Made by a program: the position numbers and the translations under genes
The notes under the pieces: model-generated
What the model was told of the DNA's origin: nothing
Seen by the model: the letters and a program-made list of their open reading frames with translations, nothing else
The model's database searches: none
Shown here: positions 1 through 6,534 of the stretch, piece by piece
Layout of the letters: every line of letters begins with the position of its first letter
How positions within the stretch are numbered: position 1 is the first letter of the stretch
Source: HGM13634 sp045537285
Lineage (GTDB): Bacteria > Bacillota > Clostridia > TANB77 > CAG-508
Assembly (NCBI GenBank): GCA_045537285.1
Contig: JAZSPC010000051.1
Span: 1-35,713 of the forward strand
Direction of reading: 5' to 3'
Length of the DNA: 35,713 bases

Positions 1-56
1 CTATTTTTCTTTGTCAATTATTTTTCGACATTTTCTTTTTCCAATTTTTTCACACA

Positions 57-95
57 AAAAACAGACTCGATTTATATTATTAATCGGTCTGTTTT
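57..95 (-). terminator. Rho-independent terminator of the His-Thr peptide gene
   Basis: ACAGAC (61-66) pairs with GTCTGT (87-92) and CGATT (68-72) with AATCG (82-86), with one bulged T. Flanking A and T runs extend the stem. Read on the minus strand it is followed by a run of T. It lies downstream of the His-Thr peptide gene. The same structure is at 35629-35667 in the right copy of the terminal repeat. Confidence 0.7.
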
Positions 96-110
96 ATATA
101 CATTTATATA

Positions 111-131
111 AAGGCTAACTTCATCAGCCTT
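111..131. terminator. Small hairpin, possible terminator
   Basis: AAGGCT (111-116) and AGCCTT (126-131) are perfect complements around a 9-base loop. The following T-rich run is on the plus strand, so it could stop transcription coming from the left. On the minus strand it sits just after the His-Thr peptide stop codon. It is duplicated at 35683-35703. Confidence 0.45.
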
Positions 132-145
132 ATTTTTTATATTTA

Positions 146-205
<60 letters not shown>

Positions 206-247
206 TTTTATTTTCTCCTTCGTTTCTACTTTTAACTTTCTATTCAA

Positions 248-319
248 ATTATATCTATTGCTTTTTTCTTTGTCAATGAAAACTCCTAAATTGTAATTTA
301 TTTGTAATGTATTTGTAAT
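248..319 (-). promoter_or_regulatory. Promoter and triple 11-bp operator repeat for the His-Thr peptide
   Basis: On the minus strand, TTGACA (276-271), a 17-bp spacer and TATAAT (253-248) form a consensus vegetative promoter. Upstream lie three copies of TTACAAWT (plus-strand GTAAT at 293, 304 and 315), spaced exactly 11 bp apart, with 16 bp between -35 and the nearest GTAA. Direct repeats with an 11-bp period just upstream of -35 are typical sites for OmpR/PhoB-family response regulators. The same layout occurs at 23811-23870 and 27122-27181. Confidence 0.75.
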
Positions 320-339
320 ATTATTTTTTTGTTTTTCTA

Positions 340-368
340 TTGTATTTATTCGTATTTTGTTATATTAT
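340..368 (+). promoter_or_regulatory. Promoter of the DUF4912/GH57 operon
   Basis: TTGTAT (340-345), a 17-bp spacer and TATTAT (363-368) lie 45 bp before the first start codon. The start of the spacer, TTATTCGTA, is also found in the spacer of the S1-gene promoter at 4784-4812. Confidence 0.55.
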
Positions 369-413
369 GTTGCTAGTATTATTTACTTTTTAACTAAGGA
401 GGATAAGGTTTAA

Positions 414-1208
414 ATGCCAAGAGCTACAAAAGACAGTGAAAAAGAAGAATTAAATAAGAAAAAACCTAGTACTAAAAAAACTACAACTACTACAAAAAAG
501 AAAGCAGCAACTTCAAAATCTACTAAATCGTCTAAAAAAGAAATTACCAAAAAAGTAGATAAAAAAGAAGTTAAAGAAAAAGCTACTAAAAAATCTACTA
601 CTAAAAAGAAATCAAGTAGTAAAAAATTAGAAGAAAACATTGTTGCAGAATATTACGATTTACCATATAGATACAATGAAACAATAGTTAAAATATTATA
701 TCAGACCCCTACTATACTTTTTGTTTACTGGGATATATCTGATTACGATAGAGAAAATTATATAAAACAATATGGAGAAAATTTCTTTAATAATACAAAA
801 CCTGTATTAAAGATATATAATTTAACAAAAGATTATAATTTTGAGGTGGAAATAAATGATTACGCAAATAGTTGGTACATTAATGTTAGTGATACGAATT
901 GTGAATATAGAGTGGAACTTATACGTAGGACAATTAAATATGAGGAAAATTTAAATACAGATTATATATATGTATCTTCTTCTAATGAAATTGAATTTCC
1001 TAATGACCATATTTTATTAGATGAGTTACCAGATAAAATTAGATTTAAAAACATAAAAACAAATCAAGTATCTACAAAAGATATTAGCACATTACACTTA
1101 ATTGGAATTAATAAAATATATAATGTATATGATTTTTATAAAACATTCTATAAAGATGAAATAGAAGAAAATGTTATCAGTAACCCTTCTTCTTCATCTT
1201 GGAGATAA
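414..1208 (+). CDS. DUF4912 domain protein with Lys/Thr-rich N-terminal tail
   Basis: A 264-residue protein in two parts. Residues 1-75 are a disordered, highly basic Lys/Thr/Ser tail. Residues about 80-230 match the DUF4912 family, with the hallmark LPYRYNE...FVYWDIS start. DUF4912 proteins are commonly encoded next to GH57 branching enzymes in Clostridia and are thought to serve polysaccharide metabolism; their exact role is not known. It is followed after 57 bp by the GH57 gene on the same strand. AAGGAGG at 396-402 supports the ATG at 414. The basic tail could bind nucleic acid or anionic polymer, which is inference. Confidence 0.85.
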   Translation: MPRATKDSEKEELNKKKPSTKKTTTTTKKKAATSKSTKSSKKEITKKVDKKEVKEKATKKSTTKKKSSSKKLEENIVAEYYDLPYRYNETIVKILYQTPTILFVYWDISDYDRENYIKQYGENFFNNTKPVLKIYNLTKDYNFEVEINDYANSWYINVSDTNCEYRVELIRRTIKYEENLNTDYIYVSSSNEIEFPNDHILLDELPDKIRFKNIKTNQVSTKDISTLHLIGINKIYNVYDFYKTFYKDEIEENVISNPSSSSWR

Positions 1209-1220
1209 TTAAAACATTTT

Positions 1221-1243
1221 GGCGGGCTATATCTTAACCCGCT
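1221..1243 (+). other. Intercistronic GC-rich hairpin
   Basis: GCGGG (1222-1226) pairs with CCCGC (1238-1242) around an 11-base loop between the DUF4912 and GH57 genes. No clear T run follows, so it is more likely an mRNA-stabilising or partly attenuating element than a full terminator. It stands out in an otherwise AT-rich spacer. Confidence 0.5.
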
Positions 1244-1265
1244 ATTATATTTAAAGGAGTAATAA

Positions 1266-2855
1266 ATGAAAAAAGTAAACGGCTATGTTAGCTTCGTATT
1301 ACACGCTCACTTACCTTTTGTTCATCACCCAGAAAGCGAAGATTATTTAGAAGAACAATGGTTATTTGAAGCAATATCTGAAACATATATACCATTATTA
1401 ATAAATTTCAAGAAATTAGAGGAAGAAAAAGTAGATTTTAGAATTACTATGTCTATGACACCTCCTCTTCTTTCTATGCTTGATAATAAATTATTACAAG
1501 AAAGATATATAAAATATTTAGAAACACATATCGAACTTTGTGAAAAAGAATTAAAACGTACAACTTATGATGAAAGATTAAATAAATTATCAAAATATTA
1601 TTTGAATAGATATTCAAATGATTTGCATATATTTAGAGATGTATATAACTGCAACATTATACAAGGTTTTAAACATTTTCAAGATATTGGTGTATTAGAA
1701 ATTATAACTTGTGGTGCAACACATGGTTTCTTCCCTATATTATTTGTTAATGAAAACACTGTTAAAGCTCAAATTGCTGTTGGTGTTCAAACATATGAAA
1801 AATATTTTGGAAGAAAACCTCGTGGAATTTGGCTTCCTGAATGTGGTTATGTACCAGAAGCTGATAAATATTTAAAAGAATTTGGAATTGAATACGTAAT
1901 AACAGAAACACATGGTATTTTATATGCAAATCCTACTCCTATTTATGGAACTTGTTCACCAATAGTTTCTCCGCAAGGTGTTGTAGCATTTGGTAGAGAT
2001 TTAGAATCTTCTCGTCAAGTTTGGAGTTCAATTAATGGTTACCCTGGTGATTATAATTATAGAGAATTTTATCGTGATATTGGTTATGATACAGATTATG
2101 AATATATTAAACCCTACATAGCTTCAAATGGTGCAAGAGTTCCAACCGGTATAAAATATTACAGAATTACTGGTAAAGATTGTGAAAAAGATTATTATGA
2201 CCCACAATGGGCATTAGATTCAGTATATAAACAAGCTGGGCATTTCTTTGATTCAAGACAAATGCAAATAAATAATGTTGCTCAGTATATGGATAAACCT
2301 CCTATTATATTATGTCCTTATGACGCAGAGCTATATGGACATTGGTGGTATGAAGGTCCATTATGGCTTTATACTTTATTTAAAAAGGTATATTATGATA
2401 AATGTGATTTTTCATTTATTACACCTAGTGAATATCTCGATAAATATCCAGAAATGCAAGAAAGTTCAATTTGTCGTTCTAGTTGGGGCGCTAATGGATA
2501 TAACGGAGTATGGTTAAATGATACAAATGATTATGCACATAGGCATTTACACAAAGCTGGCGATAGAATGGTAGAACTTGCACATCTATTCCCTAATGAA
2601 CAAGATGAATTAAAACATTTAGCTTTAAATCAATGTGCAAGAGAATTACTTTTAGCACAAAGTAGTGACTGGTTATTTATTATAACAAACGGAACAATGG
2701 TTGATTACGCTAAAAAAAGAATTAAAGACCATATAGGAAGATTTACAAAATTATATTACCAATTAAAAAATAATGAAATTGATGAGAAATTTTTAAGAGA
2801 TGTAAACAAAAAAGATCCTATATTCCCTGACATAAATTATATGATTTATTATTAA
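1266..2855 (+). CDS. GH57 1,4-alpha-glucan branching enzyme
   Basis: A cytoplasmic glycogen branching enzyme of family GH57 (529 residues, usual length). It transfers alpha-1,4-glucan segments to make alpha-1,6 branches. The first conserved region is at residues 12-19, with His13 and His15. The nucleophile region is WLPECGY, with Glu192. The acid region is PYDAELYGHWW, with Asp353, matching the Glu183/Asp354 pair known in the archaeal enzyme TK1436. A DUF1957-type helical C-terminal region follows (about 420-510). A strong AAGGAG precedes the ATG. With the debranching enzyme at 29974-31986 it gives the cell both branching and debranching of glycogen. Confidence 0.93.
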   Translation: MKKVNGYVSFVLHAHLPFVHHPESEDYLEEQWLFEAISETYIPLLINFKKLEEEKVDFRITMSMTPPLLSMLDNKLLQERYIKYLETHIELCEKELKRTTYDERLNKLSKYYLNRYSNDLHIFRDVYNCNIIQGFKHFQDIGVLEIITCGATHGFFPILFVNENTVKAQIAVGVQTYEKYFGRKPRGIWLPECGYVPEADKYLKEFGIEYVITETHGILYANPTPIYGTCSPIVSPQGVVAFGRDLESSRQVWSSINGYPGDYNYREFYRDIGYDTDYEYIKPYIASNGARVPTGIKYYRITGKDCEKDYYDPQWALDSVYKQAGHFFDSRQMQINNVAQYMDKPPIILCPYDAELYGHWWYEGPLWLYTLFKKVYYDKCDFSFITPSEYLDKYPEMQESSICRSSWGANGYNGVWLNDTNDYAHRHLHKAGDRMVELAHLFPNEQDELKHLALNQCARELLLAQSSDWLFIITNGTMVDYAKKRIKDHIGRFTKLYYQLKNNEIDEKFLRDVNKKDPIFPDINYMIYY

Positions 2856-2871
2856 TAGAATTATTAACACA

Positions 2872-2915
2872 AAAAAGTTTCCTCGAATAAAATAATGTAT
2901 ATCTAAAAACTTTTT
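2872..2915 (+). terminator. Weak AT-only terminator after the GH57 gene
   Basis: AAAAAGTTT (2872-2880) pairs with AAACTTTTT (2907-2915) with a long loop. The stem contains one G-C pair, so termination is probably partial. It precedes the ytxC ribosome binding site. Confidence 0.4.
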
Positions 2916-2954
2916 AGTAGATAATATTATTTAAGAGGAGGCTTTTTCTGTTTC

Positions 2955-3815
2955 ATGAAATCATTATGTATAAAAACTAATAATCAAGATATAATAAATT
3001 ATTTACAAAAAAGTTTCGAAAATATAAATTTAGAAAATACTTATATAAGCATAAAGAAATTTAATCACTTCAACAATATTATTATTCATCACAAAGGAAA
3101 TGATTATACTAAATTCACTAATTATATTTCTAATTCAATAACCAAATCTATAATAGAATATTGTGAAGAACAAATAATATATAGCAATATATCATTAAAT
3201 TACTTCTATTTTAATTCATATGAAAAAAAGAAAATTTTAGAAAATACTCTTAACTTATTAGAAGAAGAAAAAATTTCAAAACAACGTTATGATCATATTA
3301 ATAATGAAATTTATAAATCCATCCTATCTTCACACTCTATTCACCTACAAGGATTTATTAATTTTAAATTAAATAGTTACGTTACATTTTTAAATACTCA
3401 AATCGATATGGCTGTAAATAAATTTTTAATAGATAAAGAATATATAGAATTTGTAAATATTTTAAAATTGTATATAAAATCAGAAGCAGAAAATTCTAAA
3501 ACTGAACACGTACATTTAATATATAAAGATAAAATATCTATTATAACAGATGATAATCATAATGTAATATCATACAACGATAATTTACGAAAGGCAAAAT
3601 ATATTTCAGACATTTCTTTTTCTTCAAATGATTTAGCATTAAACACTTTACTAAACTTAATTCCAAAATCAATTACAATTCATCTCGTAGACAATTATTA
3701 TGATGAATTTATAAATACATTAAAGTTAATCTTTGGAGAAAAAGTAAAAATATGCGAAGACTGCGAAATTTGTAGCATTTATAAACGTAAACAAGTTGAA
3801 AATAAAAAGCTATAA
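2955..3815 (+). CDS. ytxC: Sporulation protein YtxC family
   Basis: A 286-residue protein matching the YtxC family found in endospore formers. The clearest part is the central segment around residues 130-175, with the pattern LQGFINFKLNSYV...DKEYIEFVNILKLYI, typical of the family. The molecular function is unknown; the gene is present in spore formers and its name reflects sporulation-linked occurrence. It has no signal peptide or membrane segment. GAGGAGG ends about 13 bp before the ATG, a rather long spacing, but no better start is in frame. Its stop codon lies inside a strong terminator hairpin, so transcription ends here. It may be transcribed alone or by read-through from the GH57 gene. 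Confidence 0.8.
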   Translation: MKSLCIKTNNQDIINYLQKSFENINLENTYISIKKFNHFNNIIIHHKGNDYTKFTNYISNSITKSIIEYCEEQIIYSNISLNYFYFNSYEKKKILENTLNLLEEEKISKQRYDHINNEIYKSILSSHSIHLQGFINFKLNSYVTFLNTQIDMAVNKFLIDKEYIEFVNILKLYIKSEAENSKTEHVHLIYKDKISIITDDNHNVISYNDNLRKAKYISDISFSSNDLALNTLLNLIPKSITIHLVDNYYDEFINTLKLIFGEKVKICEDCEICSIYKRKQVENKKL

Positions 3816-3838
3816 GTAATTTACTTATAGCTTTTTTT
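3804..3838 (+). terminator. Strong terminator overlapping the ytxC stop
   Basis: AAAAAGCTATAAGTAA (3804-3819) pairs perfectly with its complement at 3821-3836, ending in a run of T. The TAA stop of ytxC lies within the left arm. Confidence 0.9.
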
Positions 3839-3868
3839 ATGATATATTACATTTGCGGAGGAAGTAAT

Positions 3869-4525
3869 ATGTCAAGTTTTGTTTTAAAAATTATTGCAGT
3901 AATAACCATGTTAATAGATCACTCTGGTTATTTAATATTTGGTGAATTTTCATTTATGAATTATATAGGGCGTTTAGCATTCCCTATTTTCGCTTTTTTA
4001 ATTACAGAAGGTTACTTGCATACAAGTAATCTAAAAAAATACTTTTTTAGATTATTGATTTTTGCAATAATTTCTCAAATACCATTTATGCTATTATTTC
4101 CATCTAATGATTTTTCCTTAAACATTTTATTTACATTAGCATTAGGATTATTATCATTAACTTTATATGATAAAGTAAAAAATAAGTATATTGGTTTTAT
4201 ATTTGTTATACTATGTTCAGTTGTAGCACAATTTTTACACTTTGATTATGGTTGGTTCGGAATAGCAATTATATTTATTTTTTATATTTTAAAAAAACAA
4301 AAATCATATATGAATATGTTTTTTGCATTCACTACTTTTATAAATTACATATACTATTTTGCTAAAACTTTAAGAACAGAATATTTGCTAATTTTCTTAT
4401 TCTGTACTTTATCATTAATACCCATTAATTTGTATAATGGAAAAAAAGGTAAAAATATAAAATATTTTCTATATATTTTTTATCCATTGCATTTAATCGT
4501 TTTATATCTTATAAAACTTATTTAA
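3869..4525 (+). CDS. TraX-like integral membrane protein
   Basis: A 218-residue, almost wholly hydrophobic protein of the TraX family. The N-terminus has the family pattern KIIAVITMLIDHSG, followed by YIGRLAFPIFAFLITEGY, and about seven to eight membrane segments. TraX of the F plasmid acetylates pilin, and many Firmicute homologues outside plasmids are of unknown role, probably acyl transfer at the membrane. The start is placed at the ATG at 3869 because GGAGGAA (3857-3863) lies just before it; an upstream in-frame ATG at 3839 would put this site inside the gene. It stands alone between two terminators. Confidence 0.82.
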   Translation: MSSFVLKIIAVITMLIDHSGYLIFGEFSFMNYIGRLAFPIFAFLITEGYLHTSNLKKYFFRLLIFAIISQIPFMLLFPSNDFSLNILFTLALGLLSLTLYDKVKNKYIGFIFVILCSVVAQFLHFDYGWFGIAIIFIFYILKKQKSYMNMFFAFTTFINYIYYFAKTLRTEYLLIFLFCTLSLIPINLYNGKKGKNIKYFLYIFYPLHLIVLYLIKLI

Positions 4526-4552
4526 AAGAACTTTTTTAAGTTCTTTTTTTGT
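4524..4552 (+). terminator. Terminator of the TraX-like gene
   Basis: AAAAGAACTT and AAGTTCTTTT form an inverted repeat directly at the stop codon, followed by a T run to 4550. Confidence 0.8.
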
Positions 4553-4623
4553 TTTATTAATAAGAATATTTTTTTTATTTTTGATAATAATATTATTATA
4601 AATCTTTTTTTGGAGGTGCTATT

Positions 4624-4728
4624 ATGGAAAACAGAAATAATAACAACAATAAGAATAACAACAACAATAATAACAATAATAATAGAAATAATCAAAATAA
4701 TAACAACAACCAAAATAACAATAGATAG
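4624..4728 (+). CDS. 34-residue Asn-rich microprotein
   Basis: Family not recognised. The peptide starts MENRN and is made of 26 Asn out of 34 residues, broken only by Arg, Lys and Gln, so it is basic and low in complexity. Gene status is supported by a consensus GGAGGT (4612-4617) seven bases before the ATG and by a strong GC-rich terminator 7 bp after the stop. AAT and AAC codons are mixed irregularly, which argues for selection on Asn rather than simple triplet expansion. Asn/Gln-rich short proteins are common among spore-coat and spore-core proteins of Firmicutes, so a spore role is possible, but that is inference. Confidence 0.7.
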   Translation: MENRNNNNNKNNNNNNNNNNRNNQNNNNNQNNNR

Positions 4729-4734
4729 TAAAAC

Positions 4735-4766
4735 ATCCCCCTTGCGATTTGCTGGGGGATTTTACT
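4735..4766 (+). terminator. Terminator of the Asn-rich peptide gene
   Basis: ATCCCCC (4735-4741) pairs with GGGGGAT (4754-4760) around a 12-base loop, followed by TTTACTTTTG. It is the most GC-rich hairpin in this part of the window. Confidence 0.88.
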
Positions 4767-4783
4767 TTTGCTTTACATAAAAC

Positions 4784-4812
4784 TTGCGTTTATTCGTAAT
4801 TTATGATATAAT
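4784..4812 (+). promoter_or_regulatory. Promoter of the S1-domain gene
   Basis: TTGCGT (4784-4789), a 17-bp spacer and a perfect TATAAT (4807-4812). The design TTGCG...ATGATATAAT is nearly the same as in the promoter of the small RNA at 28198-28226. Confidence 0.75.
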
Positions 4813-4861
4813 TATATAACTACAACTTGTAGAAAAAACATAAGGAGGTTTAAATCATTAA

Positions 4862-5656
4862 ATGTTAAAACAACTTTTTTTGCCAGAATCTATGTACCAA
4901 ATAGATTCACAAATCAACCATCGGAAACTTGTAAATTGTTTTAAGAGACAAATCAACATTACAGGAAGAATAACTAGGTTAAACTCAAAGGAGAATTTTT
5001 TCGAAGTTGACTTAGGAGGAAACTTTACTGGTATTATGCCATTTGAGAATTCCACTATTTATCCAATTTATAAAGATAACGGAAAATTTTCTTTTGGATT
5101 TATTAGCTTAGTTGGAAAAACTATTCAAGCAAGGATTATCAAATATGATAATAATAACATTATTCTTTCTAGAAAAGAAATCATGTTAGAAGCTCTTGAA
5201 GTATTAAAGCAAACTACTAAAATTAAGTTTGCTACAATAACCAGTTTTTCACAATCATCTGCATTTTTTGATATAGGTGCTGGAATTTTAGGAAAAGCTA
5301 GTCATGTTGATTATTCCCGTACCATATTTAAGAATGCTGAGGATGTCGGTTTTAAAAAAGGTAATGTGATTCAAGTTACAATTACACGGTTTCAACCAGA
5401 AATTAACTGCTTTGATCTTTCCGTTGTTGATAGTTTTAAAATTGCACAAGATGTCTTCAATATAGATGATATTGTTACGTGCAAAGTTTTTGGTTCGGTT
5501 GGAGATAATCTAGGCTATTATGTACTTGTTGATAATAAGTATGTAGGAATCGTTGATTCACAATTTTATCAATTACAATATGGAGATGAAATTAGTGCTT
5601 CTATCAGTAAGTTTACAATTAACGGTCTTAGATTAAAAATTGTAGAAAAATTATGA
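4862..5656 (+). CDS. S1 RNA-binding domain protein
   Basis: A 264-residue protein with two clear S1-type OB folds (about residues 30-100 and 115-190) and a weaker third (about 198-264). The first reads INITGRITRLNSKENFF...LGGNFTGIMPFE. S1 domains bind single-stranded RNA; the protein probably acts on mRNA or the ribosome, exact role unknown. AAGGAGG lies 13 bp before the ATG, a longish spacing. Arginine codons are unlike the neighbours: besides AGA it uses AGG, CGT and two in-frame CGG codons (4922-4924 and 5387-5389), a codon absent from almost all other genes here. The reading frame is clearly continuous across both, so CGG is decoded in frame here. This could indicate a different origin. 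Confidence 0.82.
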   Translation: MLKQLFLPESMYQIDSQINHRKLVNCFKRQINITGRITRLNSKENFFEVDLGGNFTGIMPFENSTIYPIYKDNGKFSFGFISLVGKTIQARIIKYDNNNIILSRKEIMLEALEVLKQTTKIKFATITSFSQSSAFFDIGAGILGKASHVDYSRTIFKNAEDVGFKKGNVIQVTITRFQPEINCFDLSVVDSFKIAQDVFNIDDIVTCKVFGSVGDNLGYYVLVDNKYVGIVDSQFYQLQYGDEISASISKFTINGLRLKIVEKL

Positions 5657-5666
5657 TTTAAACACT

Positions 5667-5698
5667 AAAAGGAACACAGAAATTTCTGTGTTCTTTTT
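5667..5698. terminator. Bidirectional terminator between convergent genes
   Basis: A 16-bp arm starting AAAAGGAACACAG (5667-5682) is followed directly by its complement (5683-5698), with A and T runs at either side. It serves both the S1-domain gene and the convergent CAP-domain gene. Confidence 0.88.
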
Positions 5699-5700
5699 AG

Positions 5701-6459
5701 TTATTTCCCTATAAACATTTGAACATAAATCTTTCCATATTTAGGACTAGTTACAACACCTATTCCAGTGTGTGTAAAACTACTATTTAAAATATTTGCT
5801 TTATGTCCTGATGAATTCATCCAAGCATTTACTGCTCCACTATTAGAAGAATTTCCAGCAATATTTTCTCCTGCTGTTCTATATGATACTTTAAAACTTT
5901 GTAGCATTTCAAAAGGTGTTCCATAAGTTGGTGAATTGTGAGCAAAATATCCACTATTTACCATATCTTGTGCTTTTATTTTTGCCACCCTTTGAACCTC
6001 ACTATCTACTTTTAACTCAGATAAACCATTAGCTATTCTTTGTTTATTTATTAAATCAAATACCTCTTTCTCATCACTTGTCATATTTGAAGTATTAGAT
6101 GTTCCACCCATGCCGCTTCCATTAGAATTATTGTTAGAAGATCCTGGATAAATTGCTTTTACATATTTTTTACTAACTGCTCCAACGTAATCTCCTTCCA
6201 CTTGGACAATATACCAATCTCCCACACCTGCAAAAACTCTAATATATTCATTTTTCTTAACAGTTGCTACAACTTTATATTTTGTACCTGGTCCACTCCT
6301 AACATTCAAAACTGTTGCTGTTACTAAACCTGTTGAAAAATCTACATTATAGTAGTGTTGCATACCAAAAACAGTTGAAATATTAAATACTATTATACTA
6401 AAAACAAATATTGCAATACTTGTTATAATATGTTTTCTTTTAATTGTAAAAAATTTCAT
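5701..6459 (-). CDS. Secreted SH3-CAP domain protein (YkwD-like)
   Basis: A 252-residue exported protein. Residues 1-32 form a signal peptide or N-terminal anchor. A bacterial SH3 domain follows, with the LNVRSGPGTKYKVV motif, then a Gly/Ser/Asn linker, then a C-terminal CAP/SCP domain (about 125-252) with the cavity residues in YFAHNSP, GENIAG and SGHKANIL. YkwD-like CAP proteins of spore formers are cell-wall or spore-coat associated, with uncertain chemistry. The start is placed at 6459 because AAGGGG lies just upstream; the longer ORF beginning at 6483 would contain that site. It is transcribed separately from the yfhO-like gene, which ends in a terminator. Confidence 0.88.
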   Translation of the reverse strand: MKFFTIKRKHIITSIAIFVFSIIVFNISTVFGMQHYYNVDFSTGLVTATVLNVRSGPGTKYKVVATVKKNEYIRVFAGVGDWYIVQVEGDYVGAVSKKYVKAIYPGSSNNNSNGSGMGGTSNTSNMTSDEKEVFDLINKQRIANGLSELKVDSEVQRVAKIKAQDMVNSGYFAHNSPTYGTPFEMLQSFKVSYRTAGENIAGNSSNSGAVNAWMNSSGHKANILNSSFTHTGIGVVTSPKYGKIYVQMFIGK

Positions 6460-6506
6460 AATTAATATCCCCTTATTAAACATATGATGTTCTTTGATTA
6501 ATTATG

Positions 6507-6534
6507 AAAAAATAACATCTAGTTAGATGTTATT
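6507..6534 (-). terminator. Terminator at the end of the YfhO-like gene
   Basis: AATAACATCTA (6511-6521) and TAGATGTTATT (6524-6534) are perfect complements. On the minus strand a T run follows. The TAA stop of the YfhO-like gene lies within the hairpin. Confidence 0.82.

Larger units (their letters stand above)
1..141. repeat. Terminal direct repeat, left copy
   Basis: Bases 1-141 are identical to bases 35573-35713, with the match running to the last base of the window. The repeat holds the -35 box of the pilin promoter at its left end and two hairpins. It lies between the His-Thr peptide gene and the pilin gene, and reads coherently across the junction (gene end, terminator, promoter, gene). 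This is either a circular molecule, a tandem duplication, or an assembly-graph loop; 141 is the largest default k-mer of a widely used metagenome assembler. Confidence 0.97.

Noticed and set aside
410..640. Minus-strand hydrophobic ORF opposite the DUF4912 tail
   Set aside because: It is the complement of a Lys/Thr-rich coding tail, which always gives Phe/Val/Leu-rich antisense. It has no ribosome binding site.
4922..5389. The two CGG codons of the S1-domain gene as frameshift sites
   Set aside because: The S1 folds before and after both codons are in one continuous frame, and a +1 shift at the first would meet a stop within four codons. CGG must be read in frame here.
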